Shown: positions 18,394 to 32,047, numbered from the stretch's first letter. The stretch: DNA of 64,000 nucleotides from Vreelandella nanhaiensis (GCF_003990185.1 NZ_RZHF01000025.1:143-64142); one strand, 5' to 3'. Numbers and translations: made by a program. The notes: generated by a model from the letters alone, not told the origin.

Positions 18394-19263
18394 ATGCGCA
18401 CCTTACGAGACATTACTGACCTGCGTAGCACTCTGCGCGAGTACCGACAGCACGACCACCGGATTGCGCTGGTACCCACCATGGGTAACCTTCATGCCGG
18501 GCATTTGGCTCTGGTAGCGAAAGCCCGGCAACACGCGGATATCGTAGTAACGAGCCTGTTCGTCAATCCTATGCAATTTGGTCCCAATGAAGACTTGGAC
18601 GCCTATCCGCGCACCTTTACTGAAGATCAGGCAAAGCTCGCTGACGCTGGCTGCCACGTGCTGTTTGCCCCGTCCAACACGGCGCTTTATCCCAACGGGC
18701 TAGACGCGCAAACTCGTGTGCACGTACCAAAGGTGAGCGAAGGACTCTGCGGTGGCGCCCGCCCCGGCCATTTTGACGGTGTGTCTACCGTCGTTACACT
18801 GTTGTTCAACCTAGTTCAGCCAGACGTAGCCTGCTTTGGCGAAAAGGATTACCAACAGCTTGCCGTTATTCGCAAGTTCGTTCGTGACCTGCACATGCCC
18901 ATAGAGATCATCGGCGTGCCGATCGTACGTGCTGAGGATGGTCTGGCGCTTTCCTCGCGAAACGGTTACCTAAGCGCCGCTGAACGCGCCATAGCACCTG
19001 CCCTGTACCGCACTTTATGCACACTGCGTGACGCACTCGAACGGGGGGAACCCGTTGAAACCGTACTGCACCAAGGGCATCAGGACCTCAAAGCGGCTGG
19101 CTTTATACCGGATTACCTGGAGCTTCGGGATACACACCTAAACCCCGTCAGCTCTGCAACACGTGATGCTGTACTGCTGGCAGCCGCCAAGCTGGGCCCG
19201 GCCCGGCTACTCGACAACCTAAGCGTGCGGCTGCCTTCTCAACCAATTACGTCCCACCATTAG
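18394..19263 (+). CDS. panC: Pantothenate synthetase
   Basis: ATP-dependent ligation of pantoate and beta-alanine. I chose ATG 18394 (289 residues, [11 protein letters not shown]). An in-frame ATG at 18370 would add eight residues and cannot be ruled out. The class I-like nucleotidyl-transferase motif [26 protein letters not shown], the [15 protein letters not shown] segment and the KMSKS-equivalent LSSRNGYLS are all present. It is 42 bases downstream of panB and just upstream of panD. Confidence 0.95.
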   Translation: MRTLRDITDLRSTLREYRQHDHRIALVPTMGNLHAGHLALVAKARQHADIVVTSLFVNPMQFGPNEDLDAYPRTFTEDQAKLADAGCHVLFAPSNTALYPNGLDAQTRVHVPKVSEGLCGGARPGHFDGVSTVVTLLFNLVQPDVACFGEKDYQQLAVIRKFVRDLHMPIEIIGVPIVRAEDGLALSSRNGYLSAAERAIAPALYRTLCTLRDALERGEPVETVLHQGHQDLKAAGFIPDYLELRDTHLNPVSSATRDAVLLAAAKLGPARLLDNLSVRLPSQPITSHH

Positions 19264-19289
19264 GCAGCCTGTGCTGCTCAGGAGTTGTT

Positions 19290-19670
19290 ATGCATACCAT
19301 CATGCTCAAAGCCAAGCTGCATATGGCACGCGTCACCCACGCCGTTCTCAATTACGAAGGCTCCTGCGCCATTGACGGCGACCTGCTGGACATGGCGGGC
19401 ATTCGGGAAAACGAGCAGATTCAGATCTACAACGTGGAGAACGGCGAGCGCTTTACCACCTATGCAATTCGCGGTGAGGAAGGCTCTCGGCTGATTTCCA
19501 TTAACGGCGCAGCGGCGCACCTGGCCGCCCCCGGCCACCGGATCATTATCTGCAGCTATGCCCACTACTCAGAGGCCGAGCTTGAACAGCACCGCCCGGC
19601 ACTGGTGTATTTGCAAGAAGGCAACCACGTCAGCCATACCAGCCACGCCATTCCGGTGCAGCTGGCCTAA
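19290..19670 (+). CDS. panD: Aspartate 1-decarboxylase proenzyme
   Basis: Makes beta-alanine for PanC. The proenzyme is 126 residues and cleaves itself between Gly24 and Ser25 (NYEGSCAID), generating the pyruvoyl group on the alpha chain. It is preceded by AGGAG at good spacing. With panB and panC it completes the pantothenate branch in one cluster. A terminator follows directly. Confidence 0.97.
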   Translation: MHTIMLKAKLHMARVTHAVLNYEGSCAIDGDLLDMAGIRENEQIQIYNVENGERFTTYAIRGEEGSRLISINGAAAHLAAPGHRIIICSYAHYSEAELEQHRPALVYLQEGNHVSHTSHAIPVQLA

Positions 19671-19687
19671 GCCGTGTACTTATGAAA

Positions 19688-19711
19688 ACGGGCCATTAAG
19701 GCCCGTTTTTT
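19688..19711 (+). terminator. Rho-independent terminator of the pan cluster
   Basis: A 7-bp stem ACGGGCC/GGCCCGT with an ATTAA loop, followed by six T residues, located 18 bases after the panD stop. Confidence 0.88.
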
Positions 19712-19851
19712 ATTTGCGTCCAAATGCGTATTGCCGCAATGCACAACCATCCCCTATGCTGAATAGCACGGCTGACATAAAAGATAGATAGCGTACGTTC
19801 AACCTATAGCAATAACAGGCTGTCTAGCTTACTCACTCCAGGAGTCCTCTC

Positions 19852-21030
19852 ATGCAAGAAGTAGTCATTGTTGCAGCTCGCCGCACCGCTATCGGCGCGT
19901 TTGGTGGTTCACTTGCAGACATTCCAGCAAGCGATCTTGGCGCCTTGGTCATCAAGGAAATTCTCGCCTCCACCGGTGTTTCTCCAGACCAGGTTGATGA
20001 AGTATTGCTGGGCCAGGTACTAACAGCAGGCGCTGGCCAAAACCCGGCGCGCCAGGCGGCAATCAAAGCGGGCCTGCCAGCCAGCGTACCGGCCATGACG
20101 ATTAACAAGGTATGCGGCTCGGGCCTTAAAGCCGTACACCTGGCCACCCAGGCTATCCGTTGCGGCGACGCCGAGCTGATTCTGGCCGGTGGCCAGGAAA
20201 ACATGTCCGCCTCGCCCCATGTATTGCCCCACTCGCGCACCGGCCAGCGTATGGGCGACTGGAAAGCCATCGACACCATGGTTCACGACGGCCTATGGGA
20301 TGCGTTCAACGATTACCACATGGGCATCACTGCCGAGAACCTTGCCGAAAAATACGGTATTACCCGCGAGCAGATGGACGAGTTTGCCGCCCAGTCGCAG
20401 CACAATGCGGCCAATGCCATAAAAGAAGGCAAGTTCAAGAGCCAGATCGTGCCGGTCGAGATTCCCCAGCGTAAAGGCGACCCCATCGTCTTTGATACCG
20501 ATGAAAATCCGCGCGAAGTGACCGCTGAAAAGCTTGCCAGTATGAAGCCTGCGTTCAAGAAAGACGGCACCGTTACCGCAGGTAACGCCTCATCGCTCAA
20601 CGATGGTGCGGCAGTGGTCATGATCTGCTCGGCGGAAAAAGCCAAAGAACTAGGCCTTGAACCGCTGGCCCGGATTGCTGCTTACGCCAATGCAGGCGTT
20701 GACCCGGCAATCATGGGCATTGGCCCGGCACCGGCCACGCGCCGCTGCCTGGAAAAGGCTGGCTGGAGCCTGGACGACTTGGATCTCGCTGAAGCCAATG
20801 AAGCCTTTGCGGCTCAGGCGTTATCGGTTAACAAGGAACTTGGCTGGGACGCTTCAAAGGTCAACGTTAACGGTGGCGCGATTGCATTCGGCCATCCGAT
20901 TGGCGCCTCGGGCTGCCGCGTGCTGGTATCGCTTCTTCACGAAATGATTGCCCGCGATGCCAAAAAAGGCCTCGCTACACTTTGTATCGGCGGGGGTCAG
21001 GGCGTTGCGCTAGCAATTGAGCGCCCTTAA
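19852..21030 (+). CDS. Acetyl-CoA C-acetyltransferase (thiolase II)
   Basis: Biosynthetic thiolase of 392 residues that condenses two acetyl-CoA to acetoacetyl-CoA. The acyl-accepting Cys88 is in [11 protein letters not shown], the catalytic His is in GHPIGASG and the second Cys is in CIGGGQG. Paralogues are named atoB or phaA. In halomonads PhaA feeds polyhydroxybutyrate synthesis, but no phaB or phaC is next to it, so I give no symbol. A GGAG ribosome site precedes the ATG. The gene stands alone between two terminators. Confidence 0.93.
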   Translation: MQEVVIVAARRTAIGAFGGSLADIPASDLGALVIKEILASTGVSPDQVDEVLLGQVLTAGAGQNPARQAAIKAGLPASVPAMTINKVCGSGLKAVHLATQAIRCGDAELILAGGQENMSASPHVLPHSRTGQRMGDWKAIDTMVHDGLWDAFNDYHMGITAENLAEKYGITREQMDEFAAQSQHNAANAIKEGKFKSQIVPVEIPQRKGDPIVFDTDENPREVTAEKLASMKPAFKKDGTVTAGNASSLNDGAAVVMICSAEKAKELGLEPLARIAAYANAGVDPAIMGIGPAPATRRCLEKAGWSLDDLDLAEANEAFAAQALSVNKELGWDASKVNVNGGAIAFGHPIGASGCRVLVSLLHEMIARDAKKGLATLCIGGGQGVALAIERP

Positions 21031-21057
21031 GCACTTGCTTTAACCGCTTCAAAACAA

Positions 21058-21089
21058 ATGCCCCTGTCACTGGACAGGGGCATTTTTTT
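21058..21089. terminator. Terminator between the thiolase and the MFS gene
   Basis: An 11-bp perfect stem ATGCCCCTGTC/GACAGGGGCAT with an ACTG loop is followed by seven T residues on the plus strand. It lies between two convergent genes and can serve the thiolase. Use on the minus strand is less likely because the A-tract there is short. Confidence 0.88.
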
Positions 21090-21100
21090 ATTGCCGACGC

Positions 21101-22270
21101 TTAGCGGTGTTTCATGCCCACAATATTTGGCGGCGTTCGCCATACCAGCAAGGCGCCCAACAGGAAAAGCGCCGAGGCGGCCCACATGGTGACCGGCAGG
21201 CTGGTAACATCGACGACTCGACCACCGACCATGGCGCCCAAACCAATGGAAAGGTTGAACACAAAGGCCATCAGCGCCGTAGCGGCTTCCGTGTTCGGCG
21301 CGGTGCGCAGAATCCAGGTCTGGATACTCACCGAAACACTGCCAAATACCGCCCCCCACATCATTAACATCAGTACACCACTGCTGGGCTGCACACCAAA
21401 AAACGGAAACACAGCGACCACAACCAGCAGAAGGCTAGGGATCGCCAGCACCGCCCGGTAAGGATGGCGTGCGGCAAACATACCTGCTGCAATATTTCCA
21501 ATGATTCCTGCCGCCCCATAAAGCAGCAACAGACTGCCCACATGGCGCTGGGCTACACCGCTGATGTCTTGCAGAATGGGACTGATAAAGGTGTACGCTG
21601 CAAAGTGCCCTACCACTACAAAGCCCGTGGCCAATACAGCCACCCGCACACCGCGATTGCTGAACTGCTGAGCCAACACCTTCAAACGCACCGGCTCTCT
21701 GGGCGGCAAAGGCGGCAACCAGCACCATAGGGCCAGTGCAGTCAAAAGGCTGAAACCGCCCAACGCCCCAAAGGCAACCCGCCAGTTGCTGAGATCCCCC
21801 AGCAGGGTGCCCAGGGGTACACCTAACACTGAAGCCGCCGCCACGCCGCCAAAAATAACTGTCATGGCCTTGGCAACCTGGTCGCCGGGCACTAGGCGCG
21901 GGGCGATACTGCCAGCCACAGCCCAATAGCCGCCGATGCTGATGCCCACCAGCACTCGCGCCGCCAGCAGAAATATAAAGCTGCTCGCCAGCGCTGAAAG
22001 CACGCTGCCAATGACCATTACACCCATTAGCAACGTCAACATGACCCGCCTATCCATACGGCCTACCGCCACCGGTAACAGTGGCGCCGAAAAGGCAGCC
22101 ACCACGCCGGGTACCGTCACCATCAATCCGGCGACACCGGGAGTAACATCCATTGACGAGGCCACTTGAGAGAGCAGCCCAATAGGCAGCTGCTCAGCAG
22201 TTACCAATAAAAAAATGCCGATCATCACGGCCACCACCGCCCACCAGCGCGGTGCCTGTTCCTTCTCCAT
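21101..22270 (-). CDS. MFS transporter, DHA1-type drug/metabolite efflux
   Basis: Twelve-helix major facilitator of 389 residues. The loop 2-3 motif GRMDRRVML and the motif C-like region of helix 5 (GVAAASVLGVPLGTLLG) place it in the drug:H+ antiporter-1 group. Nearest named relatives by eye are the AraJ/NepI-type exporters of sugars or purine ribonucleosides. The substrate cannot be assigned. It is convergent with the thiolase and monocistronic. Confidence 0.85.
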   Translation of the reverse strand: MEKEQAPRWWAVVAVMIGIFLLVTAEQLPIGLLSQVASSMDVTPGVAGLMVTVPGVVAAFSAPLLPVAVGRMDRRVMLTLLMGVMVIGSVLSALASSFIFLLAARVLVGISIGGYWAVAGSIAPRLVPGDQVAKAMTVIFGGVAAASVLGVPLGTLLGDLSNWRVAFGALGGFSLLTALALWCWLPPLPPREPVRLKVLAQQFSNRGVRVAVLATGFVVVGHFAAYTFISPILQDISGVAQRHVGSLLLLYGAAGIIGNIAAGMFAARHPYRAVLAIPSLLLVVVAVFPFFGVQPSSGVLMLMMWGAVFGSVSVSIQTWILRTAPNTEAATALMAFVFNLSIGLGAMVGGRVVDVTSLPVTMWAASALFLLGALLVWRTPPNIVGMKHR

Positions 22271-22327
22271 GCCTACTCCCTTCTATCCCAACGTCCTTCC
22301 AGCCAAACTTTCTTTTAACCAAACAAC

Positions 22328-22360
22328 GCCGCCCCCGCAGCCAGGGGCTACGGGGGCGGC
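22328..22360 (-). terminator. Terminator of pnp
   Basis: A 10-bp G/C stem GCCGCCCCCG/CGGGGGCGGC lies 21 bases after the pnp stop on the minus strand. It is followed by the moderately T-rich GTTGTTTGG. Confidence 0.7.
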
Positions 22361-22380
22361 ATAGGGAACTCAGCGGAGGT

Positions 22381-24525
22381 TTAGCCCGCGGTGTTCTCGT
22401 TTTCAGCGGCAAACGCCGACTTCTCTTCTTCGGTGATCTCTTTGATCGAGAGCTTCACGCGGTTGCGGTTATCAATGTCGAGCACCTTCACCACCACCTC
22501 ATCGCCTTCGTTCAGGAAATCGCGCACGTTGTTCACGCGCTCGGCCACGATTTGTGAGATATGCACAAGACCATCGGTGCCCGGCATAATATTCACAAAG
22601 GCGCCGAAGTCGGCAATACGCACTACTTTGCCCTGATAAAGCTTACCGATTTCCGCTTCGGCGGTAATCGCCAGTACGGTATCGATAGCTTTCTTGGCGG
22701 CCGCTTTATCTTCGGCGTAGATACGCACAGTACCATCGTCATCCAAGTCGATAGACGCGCCGGTGTCTTCGCAGATCTTGCGAATGGTAGCGCCGCCCTT
22801 GCCGATAACGTCACGGATCTTTTCCGGATCGATCTTGATCGTCGCCATAGAAGGTGCATTCTCGGAGACGTCGGTACGGCTCTGGCTGATGACCACGTTC
22901 ATCTGCTCAAGGATACCCAAACGCGCCTTATGGGCCTGCTGAAGCGCCGTCTCCATGATCTCTTCATCGATGCCTTCGATCTTGATGTCCATCTGTAGAG
23001 CGGTCACGCCCTCTTCAGAACCGGCAACTTTAAAGTCCATGTCACCCAGATGATCTTCGTCACCCAGAATATCGGTCAGGACCGCGTAGCCGTCTTCATC
23101 TTTCACCAGGCCCATGGCAATACCGGCTACCGGGGCCTTCAGCGGCACACCTGCATCCATCAGGGCAAGCGAGGAGCCACATACCGACGCCATGGAGCTT
23201 GAACCATTGGATTCGGTAATTTCCGATACCACGCGGATGGTGTAGGGGAAGGCTTCTTCAGAGGGCAGCATGGCTTGAATACCACGGCGCGCCAAACGGC
23301 CATGGCCAATTTCACGACGCTTCGGGCCGCCCATGAAGCCAGCTTCGCCGACCGAATAAGGAGGGAAGTTGTAGTGCAGCATAAAGCGGTCTTTACGCTC
23401 GCCTTCAAGCGATTCAATCAGCTGCGAGTCACGCAAGGTGCCCAGCGTTGCCACAGCAATTGCCTGCGTCTCACCACGGGTGAAAACCGCTGAGCCGTGG
23501 GTTTTCGGCAGAACACCCACTTCGATGGCCAGCGGGCGCACGGTAAAGTTGTCGCGACCGTCGATACGCGGCTCACCCTTGACCACGCGTGAACGTACTA
23601 CGCGCTTTTCAAGGCTGGCAAAGGCGCCTTTGACTTCTTCCTTATCGAACTTGTCGTTAACCGGCTCGCCTTCAGCGGAGGCCAGCTGTTCAACGGCCTG
23701 TTCTTTCAGTGCGGCAAGCGCGTCCTGACGGGCCATTTTATCGGTGATGCGATAGGCATCGCCCACCTTGGCTTCAAACGCGTCAGCCATGGCGTTTTTC
23801 AGCGCAACGTTCTCAGGTGCCGGCTGCCAATCCCAACGCGGCTTGCCCGCCTCTTGAACCAGTTCGTTAATGGCGCTGACGGCCACCTGCATTTCCTGGT
23901 GGCCAAACAGCACGGCACCCAGCATTTCATCTTCCAGAAGCTCTTTGGCTTCTGACTCAACCATCAGCACGGCTTTTTCAGTACCGGCGACGACCATGTC
24001 TAGCTCAGAGGTGGCGAGCTCTTCAACGGTCGGGTTTAGGAAGTAACCCTGCTCTTCGTTGAAGCCAACGCGTGCAGCACCGATCGGGCCGTTGAACGGC
24101 ACGCCGGAAATCGAGAGCGCCGCTGACGTACCCAGCATTGCGGCAATATCGGGGTCATGGTTACGGTCGGTAGACAGAACGGTACAGATGACCTGCACTT
24201 CGTTCATAAAGCCTTTGGGGAACAGCGGGCGGATCGGACGATCGATCAAACGCGAGGTCAGCGTTTCTTTCTCAGTCGGACGTCCTTCGCGCTTAAAGAA
24301 GCCGCCAGGAATTTTACCTACCGCGTAGGTTTTTTCCTGATAGTGAACCGAGAGCGGGAAAAAGGGTTGGCTGGGGTTAGCTTCTTTGCGAGCTACCACG
24401 GTACACAGCACAACGGTTTCGTCCATGGTGACCATAACGGCACCGGTGGCCTGGCGAGCGATACGCCCGGTTTCTAGCGTGACGGTGCTACGACCGTACT
24501 GGAACGTTTTTTTTACCGGATTCAC
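22381..24525 (-). CDS. pnp: Polyribonucleotide nucleotidyltransferase (PNPase)
   Basis: Phosphorolytic 3'-5' exoribonuclease of the degradosome. The 714 residues hold two RNase PH domains (the second has the [17 protein letters not shown] and [12 protein letters not shown] active-site segments), a KH domain ([11 protein letters not shown]) and a C-terminal S1 domain ([15 protein letters not shown]). I prefer the GTG at 24525 because AAAGGAAG stands seven bases before it and the N-terminus then aligns with E. coli PNPase. An ATG at 24543 would add six residues. The gene follows rpsO across a terminator, the arrangement that allows RNase III autocontrol in E. coli. Confidence 0.96.
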   Translation of the reverse strand: MNPVKKTFQYGRSTVTLETGRIARQATGAVMVTMDETVVLCTVVARKEANPSQPFFPLSVHYQEKTYAVGKIPGGFFKREGRPTEKETLTSRLIDRPIRPLFPKGFMNEVQVICTVLSTDRNHDPDIAAMLGTSAALSISGVPFNGPIGAARVGFNEEQGYFLNPTVEELATSELDMVVAGTEKAVLMVESEAKELLEDEMLGAVLFGHQEMQVAVSAINELVQEAGKPRWDWQPAPENVALKNAMADAFEAKVGDAYRITDKMARQDALAALKEQAVEQLASAEGEPVNDKFDKEEVKGAFASLEKRVVRSRVVKGEPRIDGRDNFTVRPLAIEVGVLPKTHGSAVFTRGETQAIAVATLGTLRDSQLIESLEGERKDRFMLHYNFPPYSVGEAGFMGGPKRREIGHGRLARRGIQAMLPSEEAFPYTIRVVSEITESNGSSSMASVCGSSLALMDAGVPLKAPVAGIAMGLVKDEDGYAVLTDILGDEDHLGDMDFKVAGSEEGVTALQMDIKIEGIDEEIMETALQQAHKARLGILEQMNVVISQSRTDVSENAPSMATIKIDPEKIRDVIGKGGATIRKICEDTGASIDLDDDGTVRIYAEDKAAAKKAIDTVLAITAEAEIGKLYQGKVVRIADFGAFVNIMPGTDGLVHISQIVAERVNNVRDFLNEGDEVVVKVLDIDNRNRVKLSIKEITEEEKSAFAAENENTAG

Positions 24526-24626
24526 GGCGACTTCCTTTAACATAAATATCTACTTGTCTATTCGCTTTGGTCGTTTTGACTCGCCACTATTCTAGGCGCT
24601 GTAGCGCGTTACGGCTACCAGAAACA

Positions 24627-24661
24627 CAAAAAACGGGCAGCTCCTTGGGAGCTGCCCGTTT
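24627..24661 (-). terminator. Terminator between rpsO and pnp
   Basis: A 13-bp stem AACGGGCAGCTCC/GGAGCTGCCCGTT with a three-base loop, followed on the minus strand by six T residues. Part of the transcription would end here and part continue into pnp. Confidence 0.85.
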
Positions 24662-24709
24662 CGACCTACAATAGAAAAGCTTAATTTCGCGAAGCGAAAT
24701 ACGCCTTTC

Positions 24710-24979
24710 TTAGCGACGCAGACCGAGGCGCTGAATCAGCGACTGGTAGCGATCGAAATCTTTACGCTTCAGGTAGTCCAGCAGTTTACGACGCTGGTTT
24801 ACCATGCGGATCAGACCACGACGAGAGTGGTGATCCTGCTTGTTGGTCTTGAAGTGGTCCTGAAGGCCATTGATATTGGCGCTCAGCAGTGCAACCTGTA
24901 CTTCAGGGGAACCGGTATCGTTATCGCCGCGGCCGTATTCGTTAACGATCTCGGCCTTCTTCTCAGCGGTTAAAGCCAT
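24710..24979 (-). CDS. rpsO: 30S ribosomal protein S15
   Basis: Primary 16S rRNA-binding protein of the platform, 89 residues as in E. coli. The family signature [14 protein letters not shown] appears here as [18 protein letters not shown], and the C-terminus reads [13 protein letters not shown]. It is preceded by TGGAGAGA. It lies between truB and pnp, the conserved gammaproteobacterial position. Confidence 0.98.
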   Translation of the reverse strand: MALTAEKKAEIVNEYGRGDNDTGSPEVQVALLSANINGLQDHFKTNKQDHHSRRGLIRMVNQRRKLLDYLKRKDFDRYQSLIQRLGLRR

Positions 24980-25100
24980 CTGTCTCTCCAGTAAGCAATA
25001 TGCCTAAAAATGAATGGGTGAGACCACGCATATTTGCAGTCTCAGTCGACTCTTTTCAACGTACAATTTTCGCGCAAATCGCCACATCCTTGCAACGGTT

Positions 25101-26021
25101 TTACGAGATAGCGACGGTACTCAACAATCGCTTGGGTGCTACTTCCTGAGCACTTTTTACAACGCCAAGGCCGATAAACGTCTTGGCGTAATAAAGTCTT
25201 GCCAAGGCATCCGGGGCCAGTGTGCCGATCGCAAGGTTTGCCGATTGGCCGTGGGCGAGACGCCCGTACGCCGTTTCGTCCACTTCAAGCGGGGGCAGAT
25301 GGTCCACCAGAACATCAGCGGGCATCAGCTCAGCCTCGCGTGAGGCCTGGTCAGCCAGTGCCTCAAGCGCTTCCAACGTCCACATCATGTCACCCGTAAA
25401 AGGCCCGGTTTTGAGTCTGCGCAGCTGACTGATGTGAGCGCCGCATCCAAGCGCCAGACCGATATCTTCGGCCAACGTACGGATGTAAGTCCCCTTGCTG
25501 CAGGTGACTTCAAGCTCAAATGCCGTGCCGTCAAAGGCAAGCAGGCGCGCATCATACACGCTTACCCGCCGCGCTGCACGCGCTACCTGCTTACCTTCAC
25601 GGGCCAGCTCATAAAGCTTTTTGCCTTGATGCTTTAACGCCGAATACATTGGCGGCACCTGATCGATCTCACCACGAAAGCGTGCAATAGCGGCTTCAAT
25701 GTCATCAGCCGTTAAAGACGGCACATCGCGGCGCTCGATCACCGTGCCTTCGGCATCGCCGGTGTCGGTTATCGCCCCAAGCTCAACGCGAGTGCGATAC
25801 ATCTTGTCGGCTTCCAGCAGGTGCGCGGAGAACTTGGTGGCCTCCCCCAGGCAAATCGGCAACAAGCCAGTGGCCATGGGGTCCAGCGTGCCGGTGTGCC
25901 CGGCCTTTTGTGCCTCGAACAAGCGACGCACACGCTGCAGGGCATGATTGCTGGAAATACCCTTAGGCTTATCCAGCAGCAACACCCCATTAACCGGTAA
26001 ACCGCGACGGCGACGAGCCAT
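25101..26021 (-). CDS. truB: tRNA pseudouridine-55 synthase
   Basis: Makes pseudouridine 55 in the T-loop of all elongator tRNAs. The 306-residue protein has catalytic Asp47 in [12 protein letters not shown], the [16 protein letters not shown] segment and the [10 protein letters not shown] strand. A C-terminal PUA-like domain with the [10 protein letters not shown] motif follows. The ATG overlaps the rbfA stop (TAATG), so it is translationally coupled to rbfA. Confidence 0.97.
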   Translation of the reverse strand: MARRRRGLPVNGVLLLDKPKGISSNHALQRVRRLFEAQKAGHTGTLDPMATGLLPICLGEATKFSAHLLEADKMYRTRVELGAITDTGDAEGTVIERRDVPSLTADDIEAAIARFRGEIDQVPPMYSALKHQGKKLYELAREGKQVARAARRVSVYDARLLAFDGTAFELEVTCSKGTYIRTLAEDIGLALGCGAHISQLRRLKTGPFTGDMMWTLEALEALADQASREAELMPADVLVDHLPPLEVDETAYGRLAHGQSANLAIGTLAPDALARLYYAKTFIGLGVVKSAQEVAPKRLLSTVAIS

Positions 26022-26431
26022 TAGCGCGTCTCCTCACCTTGATCCGTATCGTCCTCCTCATCCGCCTGACGGGCACGGTCGGTTGAAACCGCTTCGTCAA
26101 TCAAGGACGAGAGATGCTGGCCGCGCACCACACTTTCATCGTAATGAAAGCGCAGCTCAGGCACGTGGCGCAGCTTAATGCGTTTGGCAATCTGGCTTCT
26201 TAGAAAACCTGCAGCGCGCTTGAGCACCTGCAGGTTCTCCTTGATACGCTCGGGCTCTTGCTCACCCAAAAGGGTGACGTAGATATCGGCGTAACCCAGG
26301 TCACGGCTAACGGTTGCGCCGCTCACTGTGATCATGCCCAGGCGCGGGTCTTTGACTTCGCGCTGGATGAGTACCGCCAGCTCCTTCTGGAGCTGGTCGG
26401 CTACCCGGTCGGTACGCTTGAATTCGCGCAT
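26021..26431 (-). CDS. rbfA: Ribosome-binding factor A
   Basis: KH-fold 30S maturation and cold-adaptation factor, 136 residues. The N-terminus (REFKRTDRVADQLQKELA) and the DPRLGMITVSGATVSRDLGYADIYV core are diagnostic, and the C-terminal tail is acidic. It is 18 bases downstream of infB and overlaps truB by one base. Confidence 0.96.
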   Translation of the reverse strand: MREFKRTDRVADQLQKELAVLIQREVKDPRLGMITVSGATVSRDLGYADIYVTLLGEQEPERIKENLQVLKRAAGFLRSQIAKRIKLRHVPELRFHYDESVVRGQHLSSLIDEAVSTDRARQADEEDDTDQGEETR

Positions 26432-26449
26432 GGTTGTCTCCTCGCGGCC

Positions 26450-28993
<2,544 letters not shown>

Positions 28994-29020
28994 AATGATC
29001 CTCCTCAGCCCGTGACCTGT

Positions 29021-30535
29021 TTACTGTGTGTTCGAATCCGATGCGTCATCTTCTTCGAACCAGGGCGCACGGGCAGTCATGATCAGTGCCGCTGCGCGCG
29101 CTTCGTCCAACTCCTCGATATCGACCAGATCGTCGACAGACTGTTCGGCGAGATCTTCCATAGTGACAATGCCGCGACTGGCCAGAATGAAGGCCAGATG
29201 GCGCTCCATGCCGTCCATTTCCAGCAAATCAGCCGCTGGCTGGGCACCGTCTAACGCTTCTTCCGAGGCAATGGCCATCGTCAGCAGCTCGTCTTTGGCA
29301 CGTGCACGCAGCTCTTCAACCAGTTCTTCATCGAACTCTTCGATTTCGAGCATCTCTTCCAGCGGCACGTAGGCTACTTCTTCAAGCGTGGTAAACCCTT
29401 CTTCCACCAACAGGCGAGCGACATCATCGTCCACACCCAGATGCTGAACGAAGGAGTCCACCAGGCTATCAATTTCCTGCTCGCGCTTGGATTCAGCTTC
29501 CTCTTCGGTCATGACGTTAATACGCCATCCGGTGAGCTCTGAAGCCAGGCGGACGTTCTGGCCGCTACGGCCAATCGCCTGAGCCAGGTTATCCTGAGCC
29601 ACGGCAACGTCCATCGCGTGGGCGTCTTCGTCAACTAGGATAGACCCAACATCGGCAGGTGCCATGGCGTTAATCACCAACTGAGCGGGGTTGTCGTCCC
29701 ACAGCACGATATCCACACGCTCATTTTGCAGCTCGGATGAGACTGCCTGAACACGTGAGCCGCGCATCCCCACACATGCCCCTACCGGGTCGATGCGGCG
29801 ATCGTTGGTTTTGACCGCAATCTTGGCTCGCGAGCCCGGGTCGCGGGCAGCGCCCTTGATTTCAATTAGTTGTTCAGCAATCTCAGGCACTTCAATTTTA
29901 AACAGCTCAATAATCAGCGCCGGATTGGTACGCGACAGCTGGAGCTGGGCGCCACGAGCGTCCGGGTCGACTTTAACCAGCAGTGCGCGAACCCGCTCAT
30001 TCATGCGGTAGCGCTCACCGTGAATCATCTCATTGCGCGGCAGGAACGCTTCGGCATTCTCGCCCAGGTCAATGATCAATCCGTCGCGGGTAGTCTTTTT
30101 AACGATACCGGCCACCAGCTCGCCTTCACGGTCGGCGTACTGGCGGACCACTTCGGCACGCTCGGCTTCACGTACTTTCTGTACGATGACCTGTTTGGCT
30201 GTTTGCGCCGCAATACGTCCAAACATCGCGTTTTCGATCTGTTTTTCGACAACGTCGCCAAGTTTCAAAGGCGGGTCGCGCTGCTCGGCGATGCTTTCCT
30301 TGATTTCGTAGTCTGGCGTTTCGAACTCGTCATCTTCCACCACGGTCCAGTAGCGGAAGGTATCGTATTCCCCCGTGCGACGGTCAATATGTACGCGCAC
30401 GTTGGCTTCTTCATTTTCAAAACGCTTGCGTGACGCGCTTGCAAGAGCGGCTTCTACCGCCTCAAAGATGACATCCCGGGGAACGCCTTTCTCATTAGAG
30501 ATCGCGTCAACGACCATTAAAATTTCTTTACTCAT
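29021..30535 (-). CDS. nusA: Transcription termination/antitermination factor NusA
   Basis: RNA polymerase-bound elongation, pausing and antitermination factor. The 504 residues give an N-terminal polymerase-binding domain, an S1 domain ([22 protein letters not shown]), KH1 and KH2 ([16 protein letters not shown] and [15 protein letters not shown]), and two acidic C-terminal repeats that bind the alpha CTD in E. coli. It lies between rimP and infB. Confidence 0.97.
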   Translation of the reverse strand: MSKEILMVVDAISNEKGVPRDVIFEAVEAALASASRKRFENEEANVRVHIDRRTGEYDTFRYWTVVEDDEFETPDYEIKESIAEQRDPPLKLGDVVEKQIENAMFGRIAAQTAKQVIVQKVREAERAEVVRQYADREGELVAGIVKKTTRDGLIIDLGENAEAFLPRNEMIHGERYRMNERVRALLVKVDPDARGAQLQLSRTNPALIIELFKIEVPEIAEQLIEIKGAARDPGSRAKIAVKTNDRRIDPVGACVGMRGSRVQAVSSELQNERVDIVLWDDNPAQLVINAMAPADVGSILVDEDAHAMDVAVAQDNLAQAIGRSGQNVRLASELTGWRINVMTEEEAESKREQEIDSLVDSFVQHLGVDDDVARLLVEEGFTTLEEVAYVPLEEMLEIEEFDEELVEELRARAKDELLTMAIASEEALDGAQPAADLLEMDGMERHLAFILASRGIVTMEDLAEQSVDDLVDIEELDEARAAALIMTARAPWFEEDDASDSNTQ

Positions 30536-30607
30536 GCGTTTGCCTCGCCAGAAAACCTGTCCTTTTGTGCATCACCCCGGCAGCCTGCCGGCAGCGCCGC
30601 CACCCGG

Positions 30608-31069
30608 TTAATCGTCGAACTGCGGTACGATGTGCGCTGAATCAATGCTTTCAATGGGAAAGCAGTACTCCTCGCCATCCATTTGTAGCAGTACTTCGTC
30701 GCCCTCGATACCTGCCAAAAGCCCTTGGTACTTACGCCGGCCGTCAAATGCAACGCGTAACTTAAGCGCGACCTGATGGCCTTGGTAACGGGTGAATTGG
30801 TCCAGGGTATACAAGGGGCGTGCCATACCGGGCGAAGAGACTTCCAAGCGGTATTCGCCAGGAATAGGGTCTTCCACGTCCATCACGGCACTGACTTGGC
30901 GGCTAATGTCAGCGCAGTCTTCCACGCTGACACCACTTTCGCGCTCAATATAAATTACCAGCCGCGATTGCTTGCCCTGGGAAAGATGGTCGATACCCCA
31001 CAGTTCAAAGCCCATGGCGGCTACGACAGGTTCAATTAGCGCATGAAGCGCCGCGTGTTTTGTGGCCAC
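30608..31069 (-). CDS. rimP: Ribosome maturation factor RimP
   Basis: Assists 30S assembly. I place the start at the GTG at 31069 (153 residues), eight bases after GGAG, because the family begins at the helix LHALIEPVVAAMGFELWG. The open frame runs on to 31270 but crosses the terminator hairpin upstream. The motif RLVIYIERESGVSVEDCADISR and the C-terminal SH3-like domain (LLQMDGEEYCFPIESI) are typical. It is first in the rimP-nusA-infB-rbfA-truB-rpsO operon. Confidence 0.93.
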   Translation of the reverse strand: MATKHAALHALIEPVVAAMGFELWGIDHLSQGKQSRLVIYIERESGVSVEDCADISRQVSAVMDVEDPIPGEYRLEVSSPGMARPLYTLDQFTRYQGHQVALKLRVAFDGRRKYQGLLAGIEGDEVLLQMDGEEYCFPIESIDSAHIVPQFDD

Positions 31070-31220
31070 AGACAAAGCTCCTACAGCCGTTGCATCAGGC
31101 ACCTGGCCGGGAGTCATAAGAAAAGCTAGGTGGCTGATTGGCGTTACCCGGAAATGTGTCTCCGGCAACTCGGACGATATCCGCTCTGAGACACTCTTGT
31201 TAACAAAAAGCTTGCTAACA

Positions 31221-31248
31221 AAAAGCCCCTTCACAGGAAGGGGCTTTT
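31221..31248 (-). terminator. Hairpin terminator between tRNA-fMet and rimP
   Basis: A 12-bp perfect stem AAAAGCCCCTTC/GAAGGGGCTTTT with an ACAG loop, followed by further T residues on the minus strand. It would end the tRNA transcript or act as a partial stop ahead of rimP, about 150 bases downstream. The rest of the 300-base gap between rimP and the tRNA holds a two-copy 15-base tandem repeat (31196-31225) and otherwise nothing that I recognise. Confidence 0.8.
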
Positions 31249-31373
31249 CGTAAGAAACCTGTAATACCATCTTAGCAACACAGCGCAGGCTTCACCTACT
31301 TGACGATTTACCCTTATCGACATTTCATCATGATCTGTCAGGCTAGTCGTCCATCTAACGTGTTACCAGAAAA

Positions 31374-31450
<77 letters not shown>

Positions 31451-31562
31451 TCAATCTAGGTCGACGATAATAGACACTTGAACCACTTACGTCAAGTTAT
31501 CTTTTTCGCTTCAGGTGCCAAACCTGGTTTTCTCTGACAAGCTGGCGAGCCAGCAAAACAGA

Positions 31563-31649
31563 TGGTGCCGAAGGCGGGACTTGAACCCGCACGACCATAC
31601 GGTCACTACCCCCTCAAGATAGCGTGTCTACCAATTCCACCACTTCGGC
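31563..31649 (-). tRNA. leuU: tRNA-Leu (GAG)
   Basis: An 87-base class II tRNA with a long variable arm and encoded CCA. The acceptor stem is GCCGAAG/CTTCGGC, and anticodon GAG is complementary to 31613-31615 in the loop TTGAGGG. It reads CUC and CUU codons. Its place directly downstream of secG matches leuU of E. coli. Confidence 0.95.
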
Positions 31650-31683
31650 ATCAGGGGAGGCTAAAGAAAGCGATATCAAACAA

Positions 31684-32043
31684 TTACTCGCTGCTTTCCT
31701 CTAGCACTGGCGCGGTATTATCCACACTTACCGGCCCGTCGTCAAGCGTTGGAACATTTTGCTGCTGTTCGATCAGGCGCGCATCAGGAATACCCGCTTC
31801 CGGCGCCTGCCCCGCTTGGGTGGCAAAGTATGCCAACGCCATAGAGGTAACAAAAAAGCCTGCCGCCAGAATACCAGTAGTGCGCGACAAGAAGTTGCCG
31901 CTGCCGCGCGAGCCAAATACCGTTTGTGAAGCACCGCCTCCGAAAGAGGCACCCGCATCAGCACCTTTACCCTGCTGGAGCAGGATCAATACCACCAGGG
32001 CGATCGCAATCACCACATGGACCATAAGAATTGCAACTTGCAT
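31684..32043 (-). CDS. secG: Protein-export membrane protein SecG
   Basis: Small subunit of the SecYEG translocon. From ATG 32043 (AGGAT ribosome site) the product is 119 residues with two transmembrane helices (about residues 3-23 and 54-75). The connecting loop is glycine-rich and well conserved (GKGADAGASFGGGASQTVFG). The acidic C-terminal tail is variable in the family. It lies immediately downstream of tpiA, with four bases between them. Confidence 0.95.
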   Translation of the reverse strand: MQVAILMVHVVIAIALVVLILLQQGKGADAGASFGGGASQTVFGSRGSGNFLSRTTGILAAGFFVTSMALAYFATQAGQAPEAGIPDARLIEQQQNVPTLDDGPVSVDNTAPVLEESSE

Positions 32044-32047
32044 GGCG

